A DNA stretch of 64,000 nt from JAEUMY01 sp033764435 (GCA_033764435.1 JANRIX010000048.1:62001-126000); one strand, 5' to 3'. Numbered from the stretch's first letter, positions 52,018 through 61,427 are shown. The notes: generated by a model from the sequence alone, not told the origin. A program made the numbers and translations.

Positions 52018-52677
52018 ATGCGGATGTTGCTCGTTGAAGACGACAAGATGATCGGCGAAGTGGTCCTCGACCTCCTTCGCAACGAAGGGTATGCGGTCGA
52101 CTGGGTCAAGGACGGCGAAATGGCGGAAACCGCGCTGCTCGCAGAGCCTTACGACCTTGTATTGCTGGATCTGGGCCTCCCCAAGCGGGATGGCATCGAA
52201 GTGCTGCGCGCACTCCGGGCACGCAAACAACGAATGCCTGTCCTCATCGCTACCGCCCGGGATGCGCTAGAAGATCGTGTCCTGGGTCTCGACGCGGGAG
52301 CCGATGACTACGTCCTGAAGCCGTATGTGTTCGAAGAACTGTTGGCGAGGATCCGGGCGCTGATCCGTCGCAGCAACGGCCGGGCAGAGTCTCTGTACGA
52401 GCACGAGAACGTGACGGTCAATCCGAACACGCGTGAAGTGATGGTCGGCGGTGTATCGGTGATCCTGTCGGCCAGGGAATGGGCCGTGCTCGAAGCCTTG
52501 ATTTCCCGCCCCGGCATGATTCTGTCCCGCGCGCAGCTTGAACAAAAGCTTTACGCCTGGAAGGACAACGTCACTAGCAATGCGGTGGAAGTCTACATCC
52601 ATGGACTTCGCAAAAAACTGGGGCCTGCGCTGATCCAGAATGTCAGGGGCCTCGGGTACCTGGTACCCAAGAAATGA
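52018..52677 (+). CDS. OmpR-family response regulator, PmrA/QseB-like
   Basis: A 219-residue regulator. The receiver has the acidic pair D8/D9, phospho-acceptor D51 in LVLLDLGLPKRDG, and Lys in VLKPYVFEELLARI. The C-terminal winged helix includes LSAREWAVLEALISRPGMILSRAQLEQKLYAW and SNAVEVYIHGLRKKLG. This sequence style is the PmrA/QseB/TctD group. It is the first gene of an operon with its kinase, ArnT and a membrane protein, and PmrA-like boxes occur near arnC, supporting a role in lipid A modification. Confidence 0.93.
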   Translation: MRMLLVEDDKMIGEVVLDLLRNEGYAVDWVKDGEMAETALLAEPYDLVLLDLGLPKRDGIEVLRALRARKQRMPVLIATARDALEDRVLGLDAGADDYVLKPYVFEELLARIRALIRRSNGRAESLYEHENVTVNPNTREVMVGGVSVILSAREWAVLEALISRPGMILSRAQLEQKLYAWKDNVTSNAVEVYIHGLRKKLGPALIQNVRGLGYLVPKK

Positions 52678-54038
52678 AGGTGGCAAGCTCAGCCTACTCG
52701 TTGAAGGGCCGGCTGCTCTGGCTGCTGCTGGGTGCGATCACTGTGACGGCGGCGATTCAATCCACCATCGCCTACCGGACCTCGCTGGATGAGGCCAACG
52801 AGATTTTTGACTATCACATGCAGCAGGTTGCGCTGTCTCTGCGTGGTGGCTTGCCAGCAAGCTCGATTGTCGAGAAGTTCGTGCATGACGGCGAAGAGGA
52901 AAACTTCGACCTCATCATTCAAGTCTGGGCGACAGATGGCACTCCCATCTTCACCTCCACGGCGAGAGCGGAGCTGCCACGTCACGCGACATTCGGGTTC
53001 TCCGATCTGCAAATTGGCGATGCGTCCTACCGGGTGTTTGCCTTGCAAATGCCCAACCGGGTCATCCAGATCGCCCAGGAATCCTCAGCCCGCGGAGAAC
53101 TGGCGCGCTCACTCGCACTGCGAACAGTCCTCCCGGTACTGCTTTTGGCCCCGCTGCTGGCGCTGCTCGTCTGGTGGATAGTGCATCAGGCCTTCCGGCC
53201 TGTTGTGGGCGCCCAGCAGGAGCTGTCCGCGCGGCGTGTTGATGACTTGTCTCCGGTTTCCACGACAGGTCTGCCCAACGAAATCCGACCGCTCGTGCTG
53301 GAGCTGAATCTTCTTTTCGAGCGGCTGCACAAGGCCTTCGCCGCGCAGCAGCATTTCGTTGCGGACGCCGCGCATGAATTGAGGTCACCCTTGACGGCCC
53401 TGCGCCTGCAGGCGGAGGCGATGCTTCGCGTCAAGGAGGCCGCCGACCGCCAAGCCGCGGGGGGAAGACTGATAGCAGGCATAGATCGAGCAACCCGGCT
53501 GGTGGAGCAGCTTCTGCTGCTTGCGCGCCAGGAGGCCGGCGGCTTGGCCGCGCTCAGAATGGGTCCCGTCCCGCTGGACTCGGTGGTGAGTCTCGCCGTG
53601 GAAGACATCATCGCGCAGGCGCATCTCGCGGAGTTGGATGTCGGATTGGTCCGCAGTGATGCCGCCGAGATCGCGGGCAGCGCGGACAGCTTGCGCGTTC
53701 TCATGCGGAATCTGCTTGAAAACGCCATCAAATTCACGCCTAAGGGTGGGCGGATCGATGTCTCGATTGTCGCGGAAGCTTCCCAATGCACGCTCCTGGT
53801 GGAGGACAGCGGGCCTGGAATTTCCACGGCGAATCGTGCCCGCGTGTTTGATCGATTCTTCCGGGAAGGCACGGTCGAGGTGAGTGGCAGTGGGCTGGGA
53901 TTGTCCATCGTGAAGACGATCGCCGATGCCCATCACGCGACCATTTCGTTGTCGAGTTCAGCCCGGCTGGGCGGGTTGATGGTCGCTGTTCACTTTCCAG
54001 CGGCAAGTTCGGCGGCTGCCCAACCAATCCCCTCATGA
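52674..54038 (+). CDS. Sensor histidine kinase, PmrB/QseC-like
   Basis: A 454-residue membrane kinase. Two helices (about residues 13-30 and 150-170) flank a periplasmic domain of about 120 residues. The HisKA motif is FVADAAHELRSPLTALRLQ, the N box NLLENAIKFTPKGG, G1 VEDSGPGIS and G2 GSGLGLSIV. Its start overlaps the response-regulator stop (ATGA type). The periplasmic part lacks an obvious ExxE iron motif, so the signal is unknown. Confidence 0.93.
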   Translation: MKVASSAYSLKGRLLWLLLGAITVTAAIQSTIAYRTSLDEANEIFDYHMQQVALSLRGGLPASSIVEKFVHDGEEENFDLIIQVWATDGTPIFTSTARAELPRHATFGFSDLQIGDASYRVFALQMPNRVIQIAQESSARGELARSLALRTVLPVLLLAPLLALLVWWIVHQAFRPVVGAQQELSARRVDDLSPVSTTGLPNEIRPLVLELNLLFERLHKAFAAQQHFVADAAHELRSPLTALRLQAEAMLRVKEAADRQAAGGRLIAGIDRATRLVEQLLLLARQEAGGLAALRMGPVPLDSVVSLAVEDIIAQAHLAELDVGLVRSDAAEIAGSADSLRVLMRNLLENAIKFTPKGGRIDVSIVAEASQCTLLVEDSGPGISTANRARVFDRFFREGTVEVSGSGLGLSIVKTIADAHHATISLSSSARLGGLMVAVHFPAASSAAAQPIPS

Positions 54039-55765
54039 GAAACCTGCTGACTTCCCTCAGACGAGTGCCGCGATGGACGGCGTTGTTTCTGGTGATGTTT
54101 GCCATCGGCTGGCTCGCCAGCCTGGAACACCGTGGACTCTTCATCCCTGATGAAGGTCGCTACGCAGAGATCCCGCGCGAAATGGTTGCCACCGGCGATT
54201 GGGTGACGCCGCGGTTGAACGATCTCAAGTACTTCGAGAAACCCCCCATGCAGTACTGGCTGACTGCGGCGAGCTTTGTCGCATTCGGTGAGGATGAGTG
54301 GACCGCCAGACTGCCGATTGCTCTACTGGGTCTGATCGGTTTGGCTATGCTGCTCCTGACCTGCTTGCGGCTCCATGGTCCCAGGGCGGCGCTGCTGGCC
54401 ACGGCCATGCTGGGCAGCACTTGGGGGTACTACCTCGCCGGGCAATACCTGACACTGGACATGTCGCTGACGGCTTTCCTCGGCATCGCGATGTGCGCGT
54501 TTCTGCTCGCACAATCCGAAACCAGTCACCCGGGTATGCAGCGGCGCTGGATGGCATTGGCCTGGGTGGGCGTGGCTTGCGGACTGCTGAGCAAAGGGCT
54601 GATCGCGTTGATTCTGCCGGCTTTGAGCCTGGCTGCTTATTCCGTGGTGGCGCGAGACAAGGCCATTTGGCGCCGTCTGCACCTCATGGATGGGGTGGTG
54701 GTGCTCGCTGTGCTGGCTCTCCCATGGTTCGTGCTGGTTCAGCAGAGAAACCCCGAGTTCTTCAGCTTTTTCTTCATCAGGGAGCACTTTGAACGCTTTC
54801 TGCAGCCCGGCCACAGTCGGCCAGGCGCATGGTGGTACTACCTGCCCATCCTGATTTTGGCCCTGACACCGTGGGCGCCGGTGGTGTTGGCGCGCGCGAG
54901 ACAGTTGCTGTCTACTCGCGCATTGTCGCCTGCCCATTCCGGCAGGTCGTTGAATGTGCCGCTGTTCTGCGTCATCTGGACGGCGGTCACCGTCCTGTTT
55001 TTCAGTGTGTCGCAGTCAAAGCTGCCGGCCTACATACTTCCGACCTTGCCCGCCTTGGCTATTTTTTGTGCGGGCCTGCCCAGAGCGCACTTGCCGAAAG
55101 CGCTTCGTCAGAGCGGGATTTCCCTGCTGCTGCTTGGGCTTGTTCTGCTGGTCGCCCTGCCGGTCATTCCAGCGAGCCAAAAGTTTCAGCGCATTGGGGC
55201 GACCGCACTCTTCGCCATGCCTTGGCTCTACCTCGGCGCCGCGGTGCTGATCGGCGGCGGGGCCGTGGCCTGGCAGTGGTCTCGGCACTGCCGCGCAACG
55301 ATTCTCGGGCTCTCCGTCACCACGTTTCTGTTCTGGGGCCTGATGTTCGGATTCCTGCATCAAACCGACGCCGCTTTCTCATCCGAACGAATGATCGAAC
55401 GGCTGACCAACGACACCAAGCCTTTTCGGCCGGGCATCGCCTTCTACAGCGTGGGCCAGTTCGACCACTCCTTGCCGTTCTACCTGGGCCGGCCGGTGAC
55501 GTTGGTCGCCACACGAGGCGAGCTGGGACTGGGCATCGATTCGGAACCGCAGAAAGTCATTGAAAGGATCGAAGACTTTCAGCGCCGATGGCTGCATGAA
55601 GCCAATCAGGCCTACGCATCCATGACCCCGGACCAGTACCGCCGATTCCTGGACGACGGTTTGCCCATGGTCAAAGTGCAGGCCGACCGCAGGCTGGTGG
55701 TTGTCAGCCGGCACCACGCCCACACGACCGACCTTGCCGCTGCCGACCTCATACCGCCCCTTTGA
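54035..55765 (+). CDS. ArnT-like lipid A glycosyltransferase (PMT family)
   Basis: A 576-residue integral membrane transferase with about 12 helices. The first periplasmic loop has the signature FIPDEGRYAEIPREMVATGDWVTPRLNDLKYFEKPPMQYWLTAASF, including the Asp-Glu of ArnT, and FFFIREHFERFLQPGHSRPGAWWYYLPIL follows. ArnT moves aminoarabinose (or a related sugar) from undecaprenyl phosphate to lipid A. It overlaps the kinase gene, so it is directly tied to the two-component system. The donor sugar cannot be inferred, since arnB and arnD are not visible. Confidence 0.88.
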   Translation: MRNLLTSLRRVPRWTALFLVMFAIGWLASLEHRGLFIPDEGRYAEIPREMVATGDWVTPRLNDLKYFEKPPMQYWLTAASFVAFGEDEWTARLPIALLGLIGLAMLLLTCLRLHGPRAALLATAMLGSTWGYYLAGQYLTLDMSLTAFLGIAMCAFLLAQSETSHPGMQRRWMALAWVGVACGLLSKGLIALILPALSLAAYSVVARDKAIWRRLHLMDGVVVLAVLALPWFVLVQQRNPEFFSFFFIREHFERFLQPGHSRPGAWWYYLPILILALTPWAPVVLARARQLLSTRALSPAHSGRSLNVPLFCVIWTAVTVLFFSVSQSKLPAYILPTLPALAIFCAGLPRAHLPKALRQSGISLLLLGLVLLVALPVIPASQKFQRIGATALFAMPWLYLGAAVLIGGGAVAWQWSRHCRATILGLSVTTFLFWGLMFGFLHQTDAAFSSERMIERLTNDTKPFRPGIAFYSVGQFDHSLPFYLGRPVTLVATRGELGLGIDSEPQKVIERIEDFQRRWLHEANQAYASMTPDQYRRFLDDGLPMVKVQADRRLVVVSRHHAHTTDLAAADLIPPL

Positions 55766-55785
55766 CGTTTACCACGGAGAACCCT

Positions 55786-56556
55786 TTGAACAAAGACATT
55801 ACAGCGCAAATGCTGAACAAGGTGCCCGCCGTCACCGTTTCGTTCTGGCTCATCAAGATCATGGCGACGACGGTGGGAGAAACGTCTGCCGATTTGCTCA
55901 ATTCCACTTTCAACCTCGGACTCACCCGACTCTCCTTGTTGATGGCCGGCGTGCTGGCCGCCTTGTTGGTGGCGCAGTTCAGGAAAGACCGATACGTGCC
56001 CTGGATCTACTGGGTGACTGTTGTGCTGGTGAGCGTCGTGGGCACCCTGATCACGGACAATCTCACCGACAATTTCGGGGTGCCCCTCACCATCACTACC
56101 CCGATCTTCCTGATTGCCCTGGTGACCACCTTTGCCGTCTGGTACTCGTTCGAGAAAACATTGTCGATCCACACGATCTTCACCACCCGTCGCGAGCTGT
56201 TCTACTGGGCGGCCATCCTGCTGACTTTCTCACTCGGCACGGCAGCCGGTGACTTGATGGCGGAGACCCTGAAACTGGGCTACCTACCCTCAGCGATCAC
56301 CTTCGGAACCGGCATCGCGGTCATCGCGCTCGCCTACTACGTTCTCAAGCTGAATGCGATCTGGTCATTCTGGCTCGCTTACATCCTCACCCGTCCCTTC
56401 GGTGCCTCCTTTGGTGATTGGCTGTCACAGCCGGCCGCCAAAGGTGGCCTCGGACTCGGCACCGTCGAAACCAGTGCCTTGTTTCTCACCGTCATCCTCA
56501 TCTTGATTGGCTACATGACATGGTCAGCCAGGTCATCGCCGGGCCGTCAACCATGA
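55786..56556 (+). CDS. COG4705-like multipass membrane protein
   Basis: A 256-residue protein with about eight helices, in repeats with FWLIKIMATTVGETSADLL and YWAAILLTFSLGTAAGDLMAETLKLGY, matching the COG4705/DUF347 repeat family. Function unknown. I place the start at TTG 55786, seven bases behind GGAGA; a TTG at 55762 overlapping the arnT stop and an ATG at 55810 are alternatives. It is the last gene of the two-component/arnT operon. Confidence 0.75.
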   Translation: MNKDITAQMLNKVPAVTVSFWLIKIMATTVGETSADLLNSTFNLGLTRLSLLMAGVLAALLVAQFRKDRYVPWIYWVTVVLVSVVGTLITDNLTDNFGVPLTITTPIFLIALVTTFAVWYSFEKTLSIHTIFTTRRELFYWAAILLTFSLGTAAGDLMAETLKLGYLPSAITFGTGIAVIALAYYVLKLNAIWSFWLAYILTRPFGASFGDWLSQPAAKGGLGLGTVETSALFLTVILILIGYMTWSARSSPGRQP

Positions 56557-56643
56557 AGTGGCACCGTGCAGCCGGGCCGGGCACCTTGGGCGCCGGCCGG
56601 TTGCGCGATCAGCCACATGAAGTGCGCTGACTAACCGGCTTAC

Positions 56644-57684
56644 TCAGCCCAGTTCGCGGGCACCTTGGGGATCAGTGGAGTACGCGTCGAAGATTCCCTT
56701 CAGCGCATCCTCCATCTTCACCTTGGGCGCCCAGTCGAGGTCCTTCATCGTGTTCTCGATCTTGGGCACGCGGTTCTGCACGTCCTGGTAACCCTTGCCG
56801 TAGTACTCGCTGGACGTGGTTTCGATGACTTGGACCTTGGCGGCGTTCTGCGAATATTCGCCATAGGTCTTGGCAAGGTCCAGCATCATGGTGGCCAGCT
56901 CACGCACCGAGAAATTGTTGACCGGGTTGCCCACGTTGTAGATCTGGCCGGACGCGACGCCATCCTTGTTCTCGATCATCTTCATCAGCGCCGAGATGCC
57001 GTCGTCGATGTAGGTGAAAGCGCGTTTCTGCGCGCCACCATCCACCAGCTTGATGGGCTCGCCGCGCACGATGTGGCCGAAGAACTGGGTGATGACCCGG
57101 CTCGATCCTTCCTTGGCGGTGTGGATGCTGTCCAACCCGGCGCCGATCCAGTTGAAGGGGCGGAACAGGGTGAAGTCGAGGCGACCTTCCGAGCCATAGG
57201 CCCAGATCACGCGGTCCATCAATTGCTTGGAGCAGGAGTAGATCCAGCGCTGCTTGTCGATGGGGCCCAGCACCAGGTTGGAGGCATAGGGATCGAACTG
57301 CTCGTCCGCGCACATGCCGTACACCTCGGATGTGGAGGGGAACAGGATGCGCTTGCCGTACTTCACGCAGGACCGAATGATGGGCAGGTTGGCTTCGAAG
57401 TCCAGTTCAAATACGCGCAAGGGCTGCTTCACGTAGGTGGCCGGCGTGGCGATCGCCACCAGTGGCAACACCACGTCGCATTTGCGGATGTGGTACTCGA
57501 TCCACTCCTTGTTGATGGTGATGTCACCTTCGAAGAAGTGGAAGCGCGGGTTATCCAGGAAGGGCTTCACACGATCGGTGGACATGTCCATGCCGAACAC
57601 TTCCCAATCGGTTGTCTCCAGGATGCGTTTGGAGAGATGGTGGCCGATGAAACCGTTGACGCCAAGAATCAGGATCTTCTTCAC
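56644..57684 (-). CDS. ArnA C-terminal-type NAD-dependent epimerase/decarboxylase
   Basis: A 346-residue SDR enzyme. NAD motif ILGVNGFIGHHLSKRI, then the catalytic STSEVYG and YSCSKQLMDRVIWAYG (YxxxK), matching the UDP-glucuronate decarboxylase half of ArnA and related UDP-4-keto-pentose/UDP-xylose synthases. The N-terminal formyltransferase half of ArnA is absent. It overlaps arnC upstream. Product would be UDP-4-keto-pentose or UDP-xylose for lipid A or glycolipid. GEYSQNA at 56850 is a palindrome copy. Confidence 0.9.
   Translation of the reverse strand: MKKILILGVNGFIGHHLSKRILETTDWEVFGMDMSTDRVKPFLDNPRFHFFEGDITINKEWIEYHIRKCDVVLPLVAIATPATYVKQPLRVFELDFEANLPIIRSCVKYGKRILFPSTSEVYGMCADEQFDPYASNLVLGPIDKQRWIYSCSKQLMDRVIWAYGSEGRLDFTLFRPFNWIGAGLDSIHTAKEGSSRVITQFFGHIVRGEPIKLVDGGAQKRAFTYIDDGISALMKMIENKDGVASGQIYNVGNPVNNFSVRELATMMLDLAKTYGEYSQNAAKVQVIETTSSEYYGKGYQDVQNRVPKIENTMKDLDWAPKVKMEDALKGIFDAYSTDPQGARELG
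56850..56861. repeat. GCGAATATTCGC palindrome, copy 20
   Basis: Exact 12-mer inside the ArnA-like gene, read as EYS. Confidence 0.95.
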
Positions 57685-58727
57685 GATGGGCGATCTGTTT
57701 CGGATGCAAAGGAACGTGCGTCATGGATATGCACAACCTTGGATCCCTCAGGGGGTACTGCGCCAGCACGCTCACGGGCCGACTCCAACAGATTCTCGAT
57801 GATGTAAAGCGGCCGGCCCCTGACTTGCTCGAAGATGCGCCCCACATACTCGCCGACCATCCCCAAGCCAAACAGTAGCGCACCAATGAGAAAGAACTCC
57901 AGAATGTCCCGGTCCCACAGCGCCGTCAGTGTCAACGCGCCGGTGAGCGCACGATGTGAGATCGTGCCCACATAGGCGATCACCGATGCAATGGCGACAA
58001 CCATGCCGAATATGGAAAAGACCTGCAGTGGCACGATGGAATACCCGGTTATCAGGTCGAAGTTCAATCGCGCCAGGCTATATAGGGAGTACTTTGACTC
58101 TCCCGCTACACGTGATTCATGGCGCACCACGACTTCAGTGGGGTTTCTCGCGAAGATCACGGCGAGCGCGGGAATGTATGCGCTGGCCTCGCGCGTCTGA
58201 TTGATGCTGTCAACGATCGTTCGACTGTAGGCGCGGAGCATGCAGCCCTGATCGGTCATTTTGATGTCGGTGATGCGTTCGCGCAGCAGATTCATGGACT
58301 TTGACGCCCATCTCCGCCAGGACTTGTCTTGGCGCCTGGCACGAATCGTCCCGACGTAATCATGCCCCTCATCCATGGCTTTCATCAGCTTCTTTATCTC
58401 TTCCGGCGGATTCTGGAGATCTGCGTCCATCGTGACCACACGCTGTCCCTGGCTGACCGAGAAGCCGGCCAGCAACGCCCGGTGCTGGCCAAAGTTCGCA
58501 GCCAAGGACACCACACGTGTCGTGTCGGGACGTTGGTGCCAGATTGTTCGCAGTATCGACGCGGAGGCATCGATAGAACCGTCATTGACGAAGATGACTT
58601 CATATTCAAGACGAAGCGCGTCAAGCGCCGGATACAGTCGCGCGAACAGGAATGGCAGTCCAGCTGCCTCGTTGTAGACGGGTATGACCACTGACAACGT
58701 CGGCGTGAGCGAACCTGTGGGACTCAT
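57681..58727 (-). CDS. ArnC-like undecaprenyl-phosphate glycosyltransferase (GT2)
   Basis: A 348-residue polyprenyl-phosphate glycosyltransferase. The GT2 start SVVIPVYNEAAGLPFLFARLYP, FVNDGSIDASASI, the DxD-like TMDADLQNPPEEI and QGCMLRAYSRTIV are visible, followed by two C-terminal membrane helices. It loads the sugar onto undecaprenyl phosphate for ArnT. The stop overlaps the ArnA-like gene. PmrA-like boxes lie upstream. Confidence 0.9.
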   Translation of the reverse strand: MSPTGSLTPTLSVVIPVYNEAAGLPFLFARLYPALDALRLEYEVIFVNDGSIDASASILRTIWHQRPDTTRVVSLAANFGQHRALLAGFSVSQGQRVVTMDADLQNPPEEIKKLMKAMDEGHDYVGTIRARRQDKSWRRWASKSMNLLRERITDIKMTDQGCMLRAYSRTIVDSINQTREASAYIPALAVIFARNPTEVVVRHESRVAGESKYSLYSLARLNFDLITGYSIVPLQVFSIFGMVVAIASVIAYVGTISHRALTGALTLTALWDRDILEFFLIGALLFGLGMVGEYVGRIFEQVRGRPLYIIENLLESARERAGAVPPEGSKVVHIHDARSFASETDRPS

Positions 58728-58805
58728 TTGGGATTGGTTTCCTGGATGGTGAATGACTGGGAAGGAATACGTTCTATGTGTTTCGATTCAGTCTCGACTC
58801 TGCGG

Positions 58806-58822
58806 CTTAAACGAGCCTTAAG
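58806..58822. promoter_or_regulatory. PmrA-like box CTTAAA-N5-CTTAAG
   Basis: Two half sites in direct repeat with 11-bp period match the PmrA consensus YTTAAK-N5-YTTAAK with one mismatch. It lies between arnC and the protease gene. Confidence 0.55.
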
Positions 58823-58854
58823 GCCATCGTCTGCGACCTCGACTTCTTCCTGGC

Positions 58855-58871
58855 TTTAAGGCCCGGCTAAG
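58855..58871. promoter_or_regulatory. Second PmrA-like box TTTAAG-N5-GCTAAG
   Basis: A weaker direct repeat with the same 11-bp period, 49 bases from the first box. Two boxes in a divergent region could serve both genes. Confidence 0.45.
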
Positions 58872-58980
58872 GCTCGCAAGCCTCTAATGCCAAGAAACCA
58901 CTCAATCGCCAAGGCTCATTCAGGCTATGCAAGGCGGCGGTAGGTTTCGCTTCTCAATTCACGGCAGGAAAGGAATGCTC

Positions 58981-60480
58981 ATGAACGCCCGGAAACCGAG
59001 GTACAAAATTTCGATCGCGGTGATGGCCGCGCTGGGGTTGGCTGCGGCCGGTGTGTCCGCCTATCAGGCGGTCCGACAACCTGATGGCGCCACGACGCGT
59101 GCCACCAGCGCTCTCGTCAGCGAAGCTGGTTCCGCGAGTGGCCGAAGCGTCGCCGCTTGGCCAGACTTCGCGGGAATGGCGGAGCGCGTCGGTCCGGCGG
59201 TGGTGAACATCAGCCTGGAAAGCAAGCAGACCAACCCCGATCGGTTCACCGGACGGCAGCAAGGCTCTCCGGACATTCCGCGTGACGCGCTGCCGGACTT
59301 TTTTCGATACTTCAGACTTCCCGACGGCGCCCGCGGCGGGAACGGTCTGCCCCTGGATGAGGCACCCCGCCGTGGTCAGGGGTCGGGATTCATCGTGGCC
59401 CCCGATGGTATCGTCCTCACCAATGCCCACGTCGTCAAAGATGCCGACAGTGTGCGGGTGAAGTTGACTGATCGCCGGGAATTCCAGGCGAAGGTCCTGG
59501 GTGCGGATGAGCGAACTGACGTCGCCGTGCTGAAGATCGACGCCAAGAACCTTCCCATCCTGAGGATGGCCGATCCCGCGAAGTTGCGCGCGGGAGAATG
59601 GGTTCTCGCGATCGGTTCGCCCTATGGTTTCGAGAACAGCGTATCGGTTGGCGTGGTAAGTGCGAAGGGCCGCGTGTTGCCAGACGACCGCTATACACCC
59701 TTCATTCAGACCGATGTCGCGGTGAACCCGGGCAACTCGGGCGGCCCGCTACTCAACGCCCTGGGCGAAGTCGTTGGCATGAATTCCCAGATTTACAGCA
59801 GAACCGGGGGCTATCAGGGCCTGTCCTTCGCCATCCCCGCCGATGTGGTCGAGCGCGTGAAGGGTCAAATCGTCGCAACGGGCAAGGCGACACATGCGCA
59901 TCTGGGTGTCCGCATCCAGGATGTGAATCAAGACCTTGCTGACGCGTTCAAGCTGGATCATCCCAATGGCGCCCTGGTGGCTTCCGTCGAGAATGGCAGT
60001 CCAGCTGAGGCCGCCGGCATCAAGTCAGGGGATATCATCAGCGGAATTGGAGGAAGACCGGTCGGTAGCTCAAGCGAGGTGCCCGCAATTGTCGATCAAA
60101 CAGCGCCGGGGCAGTCGATTGCCTTGACGGTGATGCGAGCAGGGCAACGGCTTGAGTTGGCTGCCAAAGTGACTGACGCGGAAAAGCCGGTCGCTATAGC
60201 CGCGAAGTCAGCCTCCGCTGGTGGCAAGCAGCTCGGCCTGGCATTGCGGCCCCGACAGTCCTCGGAGCCAGGCTCAACACTGGGGCTCATTGTCGAGGAA
60301 GTGTCAGGCCGCGCGGCCGCCGCCGGCGTAGAGCCAGGAGACATACTATTGAGCGTCAATGGCACACCGGTCTCCTCGGTGTCGCAAGTCCGGGATATCG
60401 TCAGCAAGGCTGGCCGTTCCGTGGCGTTGCTGGTCCAACGTGGTGATGATCGGCTGTTCGTGCCGGTTCGCCTGAGCTAG
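58981..60480 (+). CDS. DegP/DegQ-type periplasmic serine protease
   Basis: A 499-residue Do-family protease. A signal-anchor segment (SIAVMAALGLAAAGVSAYQA) is followed by the trypsin-like domain with His in LTNAHVV, Asp in RTDVAVLKI and Ser in NPGNSGGPL. Two PDZ domains follow (HLGVRIQDVNQDLADAF and GLALRPRQSSEPGSTLGLIVEEV). It degrades or refolds misfolded envelope proteins. Two ATGs (58975 and 58981) and an earlier one at 58927 are possible; the AGGA site fits 58981. It is divergent from arnC with PmrA-like boxes between. Confidence 0.9.
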   Translation: MNARKPRYKISIAVMAALGLAAAGVSAYQAVRQPDGATTRATSALVSEAGSASGRSVAAWPDFAGMAERVGPAVVNISLESKQTNPDRFTGRQQGSPDIPRDALPDFFRYFRLPDGARGGNGLPLDEAPRRGQGSGFIVAPDGIVLTNAHVVKDADSVRVKLTDRREFQAKVLGADERTDVAVLKIDAKNLPILRMADPAKLRAGEWVLAIGSPYGFENSVSVGVVSAKGRVLPDDRYTPFIQTDVAVNPGNSGGPLLNALGEVVGMNSQIYSRTGGYQGLSFAIPADVVERVKGQIVATGKATHAHLGVRIQDVNQDLADAFKLDHPNGALVASVENGSPAEAAGIKSGDIISGIGGRPVGSSSEVPAIVDQTAPGQSIALTVMRAGQRLELAAKVTDAEKPVAIAAKSASAGGKQLGLALRPRQSSEPGSTLGLIVEEVSGRAAAAGVEPGDILLSVNGTPVSSVSQVRDIVSKAGRSVALLVQRGDDRLFVPVRLS

Positions 60481-60498
60481 GCTGGACGGTCGGAAACC

Positions 60499-60933
60499 GT
60501 GGACCTGAGCCGCTTCTTGAAGCAACTGCTGAACGGCAACGCCGAGGGGCTGCCCAATCCCCTCGGCATTGAGCAGGAACGAGAGGCGCTGATGGTCCTT
60601 CTGCACGCAGTGGTCAGTGGCAATCAACCGTTCACCCGTCAATTCGTCCCACCCCTGGTGGCGATGTACGTTGAGGAACATGACAGGCGCGAGAGCAGCG
60701 GCGACCGCGCTTGGGGTGATAGGGGTTGCTCCATCGAGGTCCTGCGAAGCTGCTCCGAGTCCGTGAAAATCGCGCTGCTCGCGCACGTTTGGCGGCTCGC
60801 GCGTCTGGACCGATTGGAAGCACTGTACGGGGCGCTTTATCTTCCCGAGGCGGCGCGGCTGCTCGGCGCAGGGGATGCCTTGATCCAAGAGGCCAAGCGG
60901 CGCGCCAGCAAGGCGAATCTTGACCCGCGATGA
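60499..60933 (+). CDS. Hypothetical protein, 144 residues
   Basis: Not recognised. The protein is soluble and mostly helical, with MDLSRFLKQLLNGNAEGLPNPLGIEQEREALMVLLHAVV at the start and RLDRLEALYGALYLPEAARLLGAGDALIQEAKRR at the end. It starts with GTG, 18 bases behind the protease stop, on the same strand; GGAAACC is a weak ribosome site. It is likely co-transcribed with the protease. Confidence 0.55.
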   Translation: MDLSRFLKQLLNGNAEGLPNPLGIEQEREALMVLLHAVVSGNQPFTRQFVPPLVAMYVEEHDRRESSGDRAWGDRGCSIEVLRSCSESVKIALLAHVWRLARLDRLEALYGALYLPEAARLLGAGDALIQEAKRRASKANLDPR

Positions 60934-61016
60934 ACAGATGCCAGTCGAAGGATTGATGCTTCATCGACAGGACGCTGTGAGGCAGCCCTTTCTTTCCCGA
61001 TGGGAGTGCATGTGCT

Positions 61017-61427
61017 TTGGCTGATACGGTGTTTCTGAAATTCGAGTTCTACCTTCTGATCGCGGTGACGCTCATTCTGCCCATCGGCATCTATGTTCAT
61101 CTGCTTCGCACGGAAGCGATCTCAAAGTTTTCGGTCCTGCTCTTCGCGGCGCTTCTGATTGTATTGGCAGGTGCCAGCTTCTTCCTGCTTCATCAGTTGT
61201 CCGACCTGGCCAGGATTTCTTTGGCGACGTTGGATGATGGTGTTTTCTCATCCGGGCTCACTATCTCCCTGTACTTGTTGCCAGCGACGCTGGTCGGCGT
61301 GGGCGTCAACATGATTTCCCACATACTGATCAGCCACCTGAGTGCCGCGGAGAGAAGATTTGATCGCCAACAATCGGAGGGGCGGGCGCGGGAAGAACAT
61401 CAAACGCTCGGCGGGCCACACCCTTGA
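61017..61427 (+). CDS. Small integral membrane protein, 136 residues
   Basis: Not recognised. Three helices are predicted (LLIAVTLILPIGIYVHLL, SVLLFAALLIVLAGASFFLL, and LTISLYLLPATLVGVGVNMISHILISHL), with a polar basic tail. The frame starts with TTG at 61017; no convincing ribosome site was seen, so the exact start is uncertain. It follows the hypothetical gene at 60499 on the same strand. Confidence 0.5.
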   Translation: MADTVFLKFEFYLLIAVTLILPIGIYVHLLRTEAISKFSVLLFAALLIVLAGASFFLLHQLSDLARISLATLDDGVFSSGLTISLYLLPATLVGVGVNMISHILISHLSAAERRFDRQQSEGRAREEHQTLGGPHP

